Shown: one piece after another, positions 36,824 to 46,726 of the stretch
Position numbering within the stretch: the stretch's first letter is position 1
Layout of the letters: each line of letters opens with the position of its first letter
Source of the DNA: Mycobacterium sp. OTB74
GTDB lineage: Bacteria; Actinomycetota; Actinomycetes; Mycobacteriales; Mycobacteriaceae
Assembly (NCBI RefSeq): GCF_029892685.1
Contig: NZ_JARXVD010000011.1
Location: forward strand, 1-64,000
Direction: 5' to 3'
DNA length: 64,000 nucleotides
The notes under the pieces: generated by a model
The model's database searches: none
Told to the model about the DNA's origin: nothing
The model's input: the letters and a program-made list of their open reading frames with translations, nothing else
Translations under genes and position numbers: made by a program

Positions 36824-37489
36824 ATGGAGGATTCACTTGACGCGCCGTTAATCGGTCGGTTCTTACACAAGCTGCGGCCTGACTGGACGCGCACGGCGAC
36901 TGCCCGACGAGTGGCCGCGGGCGCACTGGTGGTGCTCGCCGCGGTACTCGCCTTCCGCCCTCAACCATCCGATGGCCGGGTCGCCGTGGTGATCGCCAAA
37001 CACGACCTGACTCCGGGCATTGAACTTGCAGTTGACGATATTTTTCTCGAATCACGTTCTGCAACAAGCGTTCCCGATGGATCGGTGACCGACATCCAGA
37101 AGGCCGTCGGGGCCCGGCTGACCGGCCCGGCGCGCCGCGGCGAAGTGATCACAGACCTGCGCCTGCTCGGCTCCCGGTTGGCGCAATCCGCGACCGGACC
37201 TGACGCCCGCATTGTTCCGTTGCATCTGGCCGACGCCGCCTTACCCGATCTGCTGCGGCCCGGGGATGTGGTCGATGTACTGGCAGGCCCCGAGAATTCT
37301 GCGGTGGTGCAGCGAGACGCCGGGCCTGAGGTGATCGCCACCGACGCCGCGGTGATCCTGGTCTCCGAACGCGCCAAAGCCCTCGGGGCTGGCACCGATC
37401 GCATCGTTCTGGTGGCACTGCCCCGCATGAGTGCCACCGCCGTTGCCGGCGCCTCGCTGCACCGCCAGATCACCGTGACACTGCACTGA
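36824..37489 (+). CDS. SAF-domain membrane-anchored protein (Rv0990c position)
   Basis: 221 residues. A short basic N-terminus and one membrane helix (VAAGALVVLAAVLAF, about 29-43) are followed by a SAF domain: VVIAKHDLTPGIELAVDDIFLE, then GARLTGPARRGEVITDLRLL. SAF domains occur in CpaB/RcpC pilus assembly proteins and sugar-binding enzymes. The remainder (PLHLADAALPDLLRPGDVVDVLAG) matches the CpaB pattern. No pilus genes are nearby, so the role is unknown; a periplasmic carbohydrate-related function is possible. The gene follows the terminator by 26 bp. Confidence 0.75.
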   Translation: MEDSLDAPLIGRFLHKLRPDWTRTATARRVAAGALVVLAAVLAFRPQPSDGRVAVVIAKHDLTPGIELAVDDIFLESRSATSVPDGSVTDIQKAVGARLTGPARRGEVITDLRLLGSRLAQSATGPDARIVPLHLADAALPDLLRPGDVVDVLAGPENSAVVQRDAGPEVIATDAAVILVSERAKALGAGTDRIVLVALPRMSATAVAGASLHRQITVTLH

Positions 37490-37627
37490 TGCGTCTGACA
37501 AACCAGCAAATATCGATTCCGTTACCGGTGCGCATCTGTTGCAATCATCAGATATCTGAGTCCTGCGCACGACGACGGTGCGTCCTACCGTTCCATGGGT
37601 AACAGGTCAACTCGTATGGAGGAACTC

Positions 37628-38029
37628 ATGCTCAAGGGCTTCAAGGAATTTCTCGCTCAAGGAAACATCGTCGACCTTGCCGTAGCAGTCGTCATCGGCG
37701 GCGCGTTCACCACCTTGGTCACCGCCTTTACCAACGGTGTGGTGAAACCATTGATCACCAGCATCGGCGCCGGCGGCAAGCATGCCTACGGCGTGCTGAA
37801 GATCCCGCTGCCCGGCAAGGACAACTTCATGGATCTGAACGATGTGTTGAGCGGTGCCATCAACTTCGCCTTGGTCGCTGCGGTGGTGTATTTCGTGATC
37901 GTGCTGCCCTACAGCAAGTTTCGCGCCGTCAAGGAAGACGCGGTAAAGGCAGAGATCAAGCTGCTCACCGAGATTCGTGATCTGCTCGACAACAAGGAAC
38001 CGGTCGACGACACCGTCGACAACAAGTGA
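37628..38029 (+). CDS. mscL: Large-conductance mechanosensitive channel
   Basis: 133 residues from the ATG at 37628, chosen for the GGAGGAACTC RBS; a longer frame from 37595 is unlikely. It has the MscL start MLKGFKEFLAQGN, TM1 LAVAVVIGGAFTTLVTAF, a periplasmic loop, TM2 INFALVAAVVYFVIVLPY and the C-terminal helix ending LLTEIRDLLDN. It is a homopentameric pressure-release valve in the inner membrane. It is convergent with the first porin gene, with a shared hairpin in between. Confidence 0.95.
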   Translation: MLKGFKEFLAQGNIVDLAVAVVIGGAFTTLVTAFTNGVVKPLITSIGAGGKHAYGVLKIPLPGKDNFMDLNDVLSGAINFALVAAVVYFVIVLPYSKFRAVKEDAVKAEIKLLTEIRDLLDNKEPVDDTVDNK

Positions 38030-38038
38030 TCTGACCGC

Positions 38039-38080
38039 AAAAAAACGGCCCTTGGAGCGTTCAGCTGCTCCGAGGGCCGT
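38039..38080 (-). terminator. Intrinsic terminator between mscL and porin 1
   Basis: A 14-bp stem with one G-T pair (38045-38058 with 38067-38080) encloses an 8-base loop. Read on the minus strand it is followed by seven T, so it terminates the porin transcript. On the plus strand it may also stop mscL. Confidence 0.85.
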
Positions 38081-38097
38081 CTTCGTAGGTCCAACTG

Positions 38098-38730
38098 CTA
38101 GTTCATGTTCCAGGGTTCGCCGTAGGTGGTCACCGAGTCGCCGGCCTTGGAGATCAAGCGGGCGAACGGGCGCAGCAGCACCCCACCGGCAGCACCGGTC
38201 ACCGTGCCATGCGCGTTGGACACCGCCACCGCCCCAGCCGGGCCCGAGACATCCACCGAGAACGTCGCGACCTCCTGGATACCCGGACCGTTGCCCAAGT
38301 CGGCAGAGATCGACACACCCGGGAACAGGTTCGGCGTAATGATCGAGTTGAACGGATTACCGCCATACCAGTTGGCATCGTCGAACAGGATGTTCGGCGT
38401 GGTGTAGCTGAAGTTGATGCCCACACCCAGCGACCACGGGAAGCCGATCTGGTAACCCAGCTCCAAGGTGCCGGCGAACTCGTCACAACCCGGGCCCGCA
38501 CACTTGTACTTGGCCTTGCCCGAATGAAACCACTCACGCGTCAACCGGTTGCGGTCCAACGGAAACACACCGTTGAGGAACGTATCCCACTGCTGAACAG
38601 TCAACGTCCGATCCTGGCCGTCAACCAGACTCAACTCATTGTCCAGGCCCGCATGGGACGTACCCGCCCCCACGAAAAGCGCCGATACTGCTGCGATCAG
38701 CGCCACCAGCACTCGCGTGAATGCCTTCAT
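38098..38730 (-). CDS. MspA-type outer-membrane porin, copy 1
   Basis: 210 residues with a 27-residue signal peptide (MKAFTRVLVALIAAVSALFVGAG, cleaved before GLDNELS). The mature 183 residues follow MspA closely: QQWDTFLNGVFPLDRNRLTREW, GYQIGFPWSLGVGINFSYT, PNLFPGVSISADLGNG and the C-terminal EPWNMN. MspA forms an octameric goblet in the mycolate outer membrane for small hydrophilic solutes. The constriction reads FDDANWYGGNPF: the two Asp (90, 91) are kept, position 93 is Asn and the loop is one residue shorter. The rim loop carries KYKCAGPGCDEF, with two Cys absent from MspA. RBS GGGAGAAC. The mature chain is identical to copy 2. Confidence 0.95.
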   Translation of the reverse strand: MKAFTRVLVALIAAVSALFVGAGTSHAGLDNELSLVDGQDRTLTVQQWDTFLNGVFPLDRNRLTREWFHSGKAKYKCAGPGCDEFAGTLELGYQIGFPWSLGVGINFSYTTPNILFDDANWYGGNPFNSIITPNLFPGVSISADLGNGPGIQEVATFSVDVSGPAGAVAVSNAHGTVTGAAGGVLLRPFARLISKAGDSVTTYGEPWNMN

Positions 38731-38876
38731 GTTCTCCCTCTTGTGGAAATACTTCTCTGCGGTTTGAAGCTCGTGGTAGACGACGGGCGGCGTCGACAAG
38801 CCGCGCGGTTTGTCGACGCCGCCCCGATGCGTCTTCGGCGCCTAAGCATAGAGGCTCGGTGCCGCTGCTGTTAGAC

Positions 38877-39509
38877 CTAGTTCATGTTCCAGGGCTCACC
38901 ATAAGTCGTGACGCTATCACCGGCCTTGGAGATCAAGCGGGCGAACGGGCGCAGCAGCACCCCACCGGCAGCACCGGTCACCGTGCCATGCGCGTTGGAC
39001 ACCGCCACCGCCCCAGCCGGGCCCGAGACATCCACCGAGAACGTCGCGACCTCCTGGATACCCGGACCGTTGCCCAAGTCGGCAGAGATCGACACACCCG
39101 GGAACAGGTTCGGCGTAATGATCGAGTTGAACGGATTACCGCCATACCAGTTGGCATCGTCGAACAGGATGTTCGGCGTGGTGTAGCTGAAGTTGATGCC
39201 CACACCCAGCGACCACGGGAACCCGATCTGATAACCCAGCTCCAACGTGCCGGCGAACTCGTCACAACCCGGGCCCGCACACTTGTACTTGGCCTTGCCC
39301 GAATGAAACCACTCACGCGTCAACCGGTTGCGGTCCAACGGAAACACACCGTTGAGGAACGTATCCCACTGCTGAACAGTCAACGTCCGATCCTGGCCGT
39401 CAACCAGACTCAACTCATTGTCCAGGCCCGCATGGGACGTACCCGCCCCCACGAGAAGCGCCGATACTGCTGCGATCAGCGCCACCAGCACTCGCGTGAA
39501 CGCCTTCAT
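38877..39509 (-). CDS. MspA-type outer-membrane porin, copy 2
   Basis: 210 residues; the mature protein is identical to copy 1, and one signal-peptide residue differs (Leu for Phe). The DNA of the two copies is almost identical except for silent changes in the last 40 bp, a few silent internal changes, and unrelated flanks. The start ATG at 39509 has an AGGGAGAAC RBS. The two genes are tandem, 146 bp apart. The upstream 600 bp carries no gene and probably holds a distal promoter, as described for mspA in M. smegmatis. The neighbours (mscL, moaB2, pepD, mprAB) match the mspC locus of M. smegmatis. Confidence 0.95.
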   Translation of the reverse strand: MKAFTRVLVALIAAVSALLVGAGTSHAGLDNELSLVDGQDRTLTVQQWDTFLNGVFPLDRNRLTREWFHSGKAKYKCAGPGCDEFAGTLELGYQIGFPWSLGVGINFSYTTPNILFDDANWYGGNPFNSIITPNLFPGVSISADLGNGPGIQEVATFSVDVSGPAGAVAVSNAHGTVTGAAGGVLLRPFARLISKAGDSVTTYGEPWNMN

Positions 39510-40121
39510 GTTCTCCCTAGCTCTGTAGGCGGTGACCGAGCCGTCCACCGCACAACCATTCACAAGTCAACTGACAGGGATTCACATGGTGCTCTTATCA
39601 GCTGCTCATTATTGACACGTGGAACATAACGGGGTGCGCACTACCGGGCAACGCGTACGTCAGCCCGGCTACCAAATATTCCCAAGCGGGCAGAGTTTGC
39701 TGGGAACTAATGACAAATTGCAACCGACATGGGACCTACCGTTACCCGACCGAGACCGTCTGTGCGTCTGCTACAGGCGTCTGACCGGCGCAATCTGCCG
39801 GATGGCCCGACACTTTATACGGCTCAGCGAAATACCGTGCTCAGCCGTGGTGCGGGGGCACGTTATCCCGTAGCCATCGGTCGCGACCCGTGTCTTCTTC
39901 TGATTGGCGGTCGTCGCGCTCATCGCTGGATGCTGCCGGTAAAGCATCACCGAATACCTTGTTAACTACGTGGCGCGGAGGTTTCGTTTCGCTCATCACA
40001 CAGCCTCATTGCACGTGATTAAGATCACATTACTTGATGTCCCGATCAGTTTTGAGCTTACGCGGGCGCTGTTCCACCGCCGCCCCGGCGGCCGATTGGG
40101 TGAACCACTGAGCCGATCGGC
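39510..40121. other. 612-bp gene-free leader upstream of the porins
   Basis: No supportable CDS on either strand; short open frames lack RBS and family features. It ends at the moaB2 stop (40122). The only signal I find is a CRP-like palindrome at 40014-40029. The stretch probably contains the porin promoter and a long 5' untranslated region. Confidence 0.6.
40014..40029. promoter_or_regulatory. CRP/FNR-type palindrome
   Basis: CGTGA-TTAAGA-TCACA: a perfect GTGA-N6-TCAC core and nine of ten bases of the TGTGA-N6-TCACA consensus. It lies about 505 bp upstream of the porin copy 2 start, in the gene-free leader. Binding by the mycobacterial CRP (Rv3676 type) is inference. Confidence 0.5.
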
Positions 40122-40616
40122 TCAGATATCCAGACTGGAAAGCTGACCGATGATGTGTGCTGCCAGCGGACCAAGAGTGGCCATGCCGTCCCGCACGGAC
40201 GCGCGCGAACCCGCGACGTTGACCACCAGCGTGCTGCCCGAGACGCCGGCCAGCCCACGGGACAAGCCCGCGTCAGAAATACCCGCGGCCAGTCCCGACG
40301 ATCGCAACGCCTCGGCGATACCCAACAACTCGCGATCGAGAATGGTGCGCGTGGCCTCCGGCGTCACGTCGCGGGGTGTAACCCCGGTGCCGCCGACCGA
40401 AATCACCAGATCGACACCGCCGATCACTGCCGTGTTCAGCGCATTGCGAATCTCGACCTCGTCGGCCTCGACCACGACGACACCGTCGACCAGGAAACCC
40501 GCCTCGCCGAGCAACTCGGTGACCAACGGCCCGCTGTGATCCTCTTCCCCGTGCGCGGTGCGGTCGTCTACGACCACGACGAGCGCCCGGCCAACCAACT
40601 CCCCTGGCTGTTCCAT
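40122..40616 (-). CDS. moaB2: Molybdopterin biosynthesis MoaB/Mog-like protein
   Basis: 164 residues from the ATG at 40616; an upstream in-frame start at 40646 is possible. It shows the MoCF motif VISVGGTGVTPRDVTPE, with GRALVVVVDDRT at the start and GSTLVVNVAGSRASV towards the end. It acts in molybdopterin adenylylation or a related step. It lies 55-86 bp after pepD and is collinear with mprA-mprB-pepD as in Rv0981-Rv0984, so it is likely part of that MprA-driven unit. Confidence 0.9.
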   Translation of the reverse strand: MEQPGELVGRALVVVVDDRTAHGEEDHSGPLVTELLGEAGFLVDGVVVVEADEVEIRNALNTAVIGGVDLVISVGGTGVTPRDVTPEATRTILDRELLGIAEALRSSGLAAGISDAGLSRGLAGVSGSTLVVNVAGSRASVRDGMATLGPLAAHIIGQLSSLDI

Positions 40617-40701
40617 GGATGTCACCGTATATCGCGGAACCCACACGGGTGGGCACCGGATGCCGCACAGCGCATCAACACCGTCATCGTGCGACCGATC
40701 G

Positions 40702-42162
40702 TCACTGCTGAGCCTTGCCCAGCGTGACCTGAACGGTCTGCGGCTTACCGGAGTTGTCCCGGTAGGTCAGCGTCACCCGGTCGCCCGGCGCCTTCGACCG
40801 CACAGCGGCCACCAGGGCGTCCGCGCTGCTGATAACCCGGTCGTCCACCTTGGTCACCACCACGCCACTGGGGAGGCCGGCCGCGGAGGCCGCACCACCA
40901 CTGGTCACGTCGATGATCTTGGCACCGTCAATGGAGGCGTCGTTACCCACCTGAACGCCCAGCGACGCGTGGCTGGCGATGTGGTCCTGAGTCTTGATCA
41001 GTTCGTCGGCGATGCGCTTGGCTTGGTCGACCGGGATGGCAAAACCGAGTCCGATGGAACCGCTCTGTGACTGCCCGGAGTCACCACCGAGGGTCGCGAT
41101 GGCCGAGTTGATGCCCACCAGTTCGCCATTCATGTTGACCAGCGCGCCACCGGAGTTACCCGGGTTGATGGCCGCATCGGTCTGGATGGCGTCCAGCACG
41201 GTGTTCTGGTTCTTCGCGTCACCGCCGGCCGCGACAGGGCGGTTCAGGGAGCTGATGATGCCCTCGGTAACAGTGCCCTGCAGGCCAAGCGGCGAACCGA
41301 CGGCGACCACTCGCTGGCCCACCACCAGATTGGTCGATGAGCCCACAGTGATGGGCGACAGGTTTGAAACGCCCTGGGCGCGAACGACCGCGATATCGCT
41401 GCTGGGATCTGTACCGATGATGGTGAACGTCGTCGTACTGCCGTTGCTGAAAGTGACCTTGGTCTGTACCGGAGGCGCTCCCACAGGCACCTTCGCCGCG
41501 GCTACGACGTGATTGTTGGTCAGGATCAGGCCATCCGGGGTGAGGATGATGCCGGAGCCTTCTTCAGACTGACGCCCCATATCGGTTTCCAGCTTGACCA
41601 CGCTGGGCACCACCTTGGCCGCAACCTGCTCAATGGAGCCGGCCGGGGCATTGACCGCAAGCCGGCCTGACGCGTTCCCTGACACCGTGGTGACAGCGGC
41701 CGGCTCATCGGGCCCGACCAGTCGCGCAACACCGCCGCCGATGCCCGCCGACACCACCGCGATAGCCAATGCACCGGCAATCAAAGCCCCGGTGCGCGAA
41801 CGCTGCTGCGGACGTGGCGAGATGCCGTTGGGCGCAGAGCGGTAGGGGTCATATGGATGGGCGGCAAACTGCTGCCGCGCGTACTGACCGTTGTTGTAGT
41901 GGCCCGCGCTGTATGCACCAGTTCCGGTCTGGCCCGTTCGGTACGCACTTGTGCCATAAGGCCCGGCCTGTTGCCCCGCCGAATACTGACCCGAATACTG
42001 CCCAGCCTGATAAGTGCCTGTGGTCTGGGACCGCTGCTGGGTTGCATACCGCCAGTCATACGACTCCGCCCGCTGAGACGCACCGGGTGCCTGTGCTCCC
42101 TGGTAGGAATCAGCGCTCCGGCTCGGCTCGGGCTGCGGTGAATACCTCGGCTCGTTAGTCAT
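40702..42162 (-). CDS. pepD: HtrA-type serine protease PepD
   Basis: 486 residues. The first ~125 are a cytoplasmic Tyr/Gln/Gly-rich tail, followed by one membrane helix (ALIAGALAIAVVSAGIGGGVA). A trypsin-like domain then carries the triad His218 (LTNNHVVA), Asp256 (SSDIAVV) and Ser337 (NPGNSGGAL), and a PDZ domain occupies the C-terminal ~95 residues (SLGVQVGN ... GLPSGVVVTKVDDRVI). It degrades or refolds damaged envelope proteins outside the membrane and feeds back on the MprAB stress response. It follows mprB after 111 bp, with a repeat resembling an MprA box in the gap. Confidence 0.93.
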   Translation of the reverse strand: MTNEPRYSPQPEPSRSADSYQGAQAPGASQRAESYDWRYATQQRSQTTGTYQAGQYSGQYSAGQQAGPYGTSAYRTGQTGTGAYSAGHYNNGQYARQQFAAHPYDPYRSAPNGISPRPQQRSRTGALIAGALAIAVVSAGIGGGVARLVGPDEPAAVTTVSGNASGRLAVNAPAGSIEQVAAKVVPSVVKLETDMGRQSEEGSGIILTPDGLILTNNHVVAAAKVPVGAPPVQTKVTFSNGSTTTFTIIGTDPSSDIAVVRAQGVSNLSPITVGSSTNLVVGQRVVAVGSPLGLQGTVTEGIISSLNRPVAAGGDAKNQNTVLDAIQTDAAINPGNSGGALVNMNGELVGINSAIATLGGDSGQSQSGSIGLGFAIPVDQAKRIADELIKTQDHIASHASLGVQVGNDASIDGAKIIDVTSGGAASAAGLPSGVVVTKVDDRVISSADALVAAVRSKAPGDRVTLTYRDNSGKPQTVQVTLGKAQQ

Positions 42163-42240
42163 AGCTGGTCGGCACTCTTCCTGTCATGCGGATCCGCTGC
42201 CACGGCAACGGACAATACGGTCCAACAGTTCCCGCTGGGG

Positions 42241-42256
42241 CTGAGAATCGACTTAG
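42241..42256 (-). promoter_or_regulatory. Candidate MprA box upstream of pepD
   Basis: On the minus strand, CTAAG-N6-CTCAG: two direct 5-bp half sites 11 bp apart, the same spacing as the CTCAG-N6-CTCAG pair upstream of mprA. It lies 79-94 bp before the pepD start. MprA recognises loosely conserved direct repeats, so this is a plausible but weak site. Confidence 0.4.
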
Positions 42257-42273
42257 CGGACAATTAGGGAACA

Positions 42274-43827
42274 CTAGGTCTCATCTGGTGTTCCGGGCTC
42301 TCCATTTTCCGTGGTCATGGCCGATACGTCCAATCCGGCGCGACGGTGTGTCTCCACTCCTGATGGGCGGCCGGGCAGCACCACATGAATAGCTGTCCCT
42401 GGCGGTGTCCCACCCGGGACTGCGTCCTCGATTCGCAGCGCGCCACCGTGTTTGAGCACGATCTGTTTAACGATCGCCAGCCCCAGACCCGACCCCGGCA
42501 TCGCCCGCGCGGTCATCGACCGATAGAAGCGTTCGAAGACTAGCGCCCGCTCGCCGGGCGGGATCCCGGGCCCTTGATCAGCCACCACCAATTCGGCGTG
42601 CATAGGGTCGATGCGGCCGAGCCTGACGTACACGACGCCACCGACGGGGCTCCACTTGGCGGCGTTGTCGAGCAGGTTCAGCATGGCCCGCGACAGCCCG
42701 GCGCTGTCGCCGTAGACCTGCCAGCCAGCCACATCGACGTCGAAGTCGATATCGTTGCGGCGACGGCGAACTCGCTCCAGACTGCGATCAACAACCTCGG
42801 CGATCTCGACCGGCTCGTGGATGGTCACGCCGGCGTCGTCGCGGGTCAGGTCCACCAGGTCGCCCACCAAGGTGGACAGCTCCTCGATCTGGGCAATCAC
42901 GTCAGAACGCAAGCCCGCCATCTCGTCTTCGGGGAACGGCGGTGCGTCCGGCGCTGTCGAAGCCATCAGGAGTTCGACGTTGGTCCGCAGCGACGTCAAT
43001 GGTGTGCGCAACTCATGGCCGGCGTCGGACACCAGCCGCGCCTGCCGGTCCCGGGATTCCGCCAATGCCCGCAGCATCATGTTGAAAGCTTCTGTGAGCC
43101 TGGCCAATTCGTCATTGCCGTAGACCGGAATGGGGCGTAGATCATCGGTGCGCGCCACCCGTTCGGTAGCTTCAGTCAGCCTGGCCACCGGTCTCAGGCC
43201 GGTGCGGGCGACGGTCCCACCGGCGATCGCGGCAACCACCATGCCCAGGCCCCCGACGATCATCAAGATGGTGCCCAGGCGTTTGAGCACCTGACTGGTC
43301 GGCAACAGGTTCTTGGAGATCAACAGCGAGCTGCCGGACGGCAGGTGCACGGCAAGCACGCGCTGGTAGTTGGTGGTCCGCAGCGACATCAGCAGCTTTC
43401 CGGCGATGACGTCCTTCTCCGGAGCGCCCACAGGCAACGTCTCGCCCTGCTGATTTGCGGTGTAGATGGCACGGCCCGGAATCACGTACATCGCGTTGAC
43501 GTCGGAGTACGCCGTACCCTCGATGGCCTTGCCCGGGTCAAGTGCCAGTGAGCCACTCTCGATCAGCAGTTGCGCACGGCTGTGCAATTGGTTGTCGATG
43601 TCACCGTAGAGCGCTTTGGATACCACCACGTACACCGCGACGGACATCAGCACGACGACCATCGCCACCATGGACATGGCCAGCAGCATCACGCGCCACT
43701 TCAGCGACACCGAACTGGCGTCGTGCAGCGCTGCGTCACCCTGAGCCGAGATGGTCGGAACGGGCACGGTCTTTTCAGACCTGTCGCTGCTGAACACCAG
43801 GCTTCTGGGCGTCATGCCGTCAAACAT
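42274..43827 (-). CDS. mprB: Sensor histidine kinase MprB
   Basis: 517 residues. TM1 (MLLAMSMVAMVVVLMSVAVYVVV, about 47-69) and TM2 (LGTILMIVGGLGMVVAAIAGG, about 185-205) flank an extracytoplasmic domain. A HAMP region follows, then the phosphoacceptor His271 in DAGHELRTPLTSL, an N box (LLDNAAKWS), and G boxes (DQGPGIP, GSGLGLAIV). It overlaps mprA by one base (TGATG). MprAB controls sigE, pepD and persistence genes on envelope stress. The chain is slightly longer than the M. tuberculosis protein because of its N-terminus. Confidence 0.95.
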   Translation of the reverse strand: MFDGMTPRSLVFSSDRSEKTVPVPTISAQGDAALHDASSVSLKWRVMLLAMSMVAMVVVLMSVAVYVVVSKALYGDIDNQLHSRAQLLIESGSLALDPGKAIEGTAYSDVNAMYVIPGRAIYTANQQGETLPVGAPEKDVIAGKLLMSLRTTNYQRVLAVHLPSGSSLLISKNLLPTSQVLKRLGTILMIVGGLGMVVAAIAGGTVARTGLRPVARLTEATERVARTDDLRPIPVYGNDELARLTEAFNMMLRALAESRDRQARLVSDAGHELRTPLTSLRTNVELLMASTAPDAPPFPEDEMAGLRSDVIAQIEELSTLVGDLVDLTRDDAGVTIHEPVEIAEVVDRSLERVRRRRNDIDFDVDVAGWQVYGDSAGLSRAMLNLLDNAAKWSPVGGVVYVRLGRIDPMHAELVVADQGPGIPPGERALVFERFYRSMTARAMPGSGLGLAIVKQIVLKHGGALRIEDAVPGGTPPGTAIHVVLPGRPSGVETHRRAGLDVSAMTTENGEPGTPDET

Positions 43828-44519
43828 CAGGGAGGCGTCTCGCGCAACACATAGCCCACGCCGCGAACGGTGTGGATCAGGCGCGGCTCTCCCTCGGCTT
43901 CGGTCTTGCGACGCAGGTAGCCGACATAGACCTCAAGCGCGTTGCCCGACGTCGGAAAGTCGAAGCCCCACACTTCCTCGAGGATGCGGCTGCGGGTCAG
44001 CACCCGTCGCGGGTTGGCGATCAGCATCTCCAGCAGCGCAAACTCGGTCCGAGTCAGGCTGATCTGACGCTCGCCACGGGTGACCTCACGGGTCACCGGG
44101 TCCAGGCTCAGATCGGAAAAGGTCAGCGTGGCCGAATCGGCGCGGTCCTCCGGTCGGTTGCGGCGCAGCAGCGCACGCATCCGGGCCAGCAGTTCTTCGA
44201 GTGCAAAAGGCTTCGGCAGGTAGTCGTCAGCGCCGGCGTCCAAACCGGCCACCCGCTCGGACACAGAATCCCGAGCCGTCAGCACCAGCACCGGAAGGTC
44301 GTCCCCGGTACTGCGGAGTTGCCGACAGACTTCCAGGCCATCCAACCGGGGCATCATCACGTCGAGAACCACGGCATCGGGTCGATCGCTGGAGATACGT
44401 TCCAGCGCCTCGACGCCATCCTGGGCTAGATCGACGGAATAGCCGTTGAAGGACAAAGATCGACGCAGGGATTCGCGCACAGCGCGGTCATCGTCGACTA
44501 CAAGAATGCGCACAGGCAC
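43827..44519 (-). CDS. mprA: Response regulator MprA
   Basis: 230 residues from a GTG; a GTG two codons later would give VRILVVDDD. OmpR family: acidic pocket D9-D11, phosphoacceptor D53 ([12 protein letters not shown]), Lys in DDYLPKPF, and a winged helix ending in [29 protein letters not shown]. Partner of MprB in the same operon. A direct-repeat motif lies 17 bp upstream, fitting autoregulation. Confidence 0.95.
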   Translation of the reverse strand: MPVRILVVDDDRAVRESLRRSLSFNGYSVDLAQDGVEALERISSDRPDAVVLDVMMPRLDGLEVCRQLRSTGDDLPVLVLTARDSVSERVAGLDAGADDYLPKPFALEELLARMRALLRRNRPEDRADSATLTFSDLSLDPVTREVTRGERQISLTRTEFALLEMLIANPRRVLTRSRILEEVWGFDFPTSGNALEVYVGYLRRKTEAEGEPRLIHTVRGVGYVLRETPP

Positions 44520-44535
44520 AGTCTCACCCCACCAT

Positions 44536-44552
44536 CTGAGAGTGGACTGAGA
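44536..44552 (-). promoter_or_regulatory. Candidate MprA box upstream of mprA
   Basis: On the minus strand TCTCAG-N5-TCTCAG, two identical 6-bp direct repeats 11 bp apart. It sits 17-33 bp before the mprA start. The repeat type agrees with the described MprA box of paired CTCAG-like half sites. Confidence 0.55.
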
Positions 44553-44603
44553 AGACGCGCCAGTCGGGCAGCAAAAAATCTGCCCGAAGCCAGGCTAGGT
44601 GCC

Positions 44604-44780
44604 TCAGGCGCGACGGTCGAGGTCGACCAGACCCAGGCGCGCAGCCTTGAGCAGGCGACGCGGCACCTTGCGCTGCTGACCTGCGACGTTCACGCTGACC
44701 AGACCGGTGGCCTCGGCCTTCCACTGCGCGCGCCGGCTACGGGTGTTCGCGCGCGACATTCTGCGCTTGGGCACAGCCAT
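44604..44780 (-). CDS. rpmF: 50S ribosomal protein L32
   Basis: 58 residues from the ATG at 44780 ([20 protein letters not shown]), RBS AAGGAG. The short basic N-terminus and [14 protein letters not shown] fit actinobacterial L32. It lacks the CxxC zinc pairs seen in some L32 forms, so it is the zinc-free type. It lies upstream of mprA on the same strand with 84 bp between, and is divergent from the acyl-CoA operon across 209 bp. Confidence 0.92.
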   Translation of the reverse strand: MAVPKRRMSRANTRSRRAQWKAEATGLVSVNVAGQQRKVPRRLLKAARLGLVDLDRRA

Positions 44781-44964
44781 GACGTGCATCTCCTTGCTAG
44801 ATGGTGTTGCTTGCTGGTCAGCCGCGCCACAAACGAACAAGGCGAGCGGCAGCGATTGCATCTCAGGATAGCGGTTGACCTGCGTACCCTCCAAAACGCC
44901 GCCCTCACCGGGCAACACTGCACCCAGAGCCCTTGACGCGAGACCGCTAGTAACGACTAACCTC

Positions 44965-44976
44965 CCTACCGGTTGG
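44965..44976. promoter_or_regulatory. Near-palindrome upstream of the acyl-CoA operon
   Basis: CC-T-ACCGGT-T-GG, a palindrome with one central-flank mismatch pair, ends 13 bp before the operon's GTG. It looks like a TetR-family operator. No regulator gene is adjacent, so the binding protein is unknown. Confidence 0.3.
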
Positions 44977-44989
44977 TTGAACGACGGGA

Positions 44990-46722
<1,733 letters not shown>

Positions 46723-46726
<4 letters not shown>

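Noticed and set aside
38098..39509. Porin duplication as an assembly artefact
   Set aside because: The copies have distinct upstream sequences, different silent sites in the last 40 bp and one signal-peptide substitution, so both are probably real.
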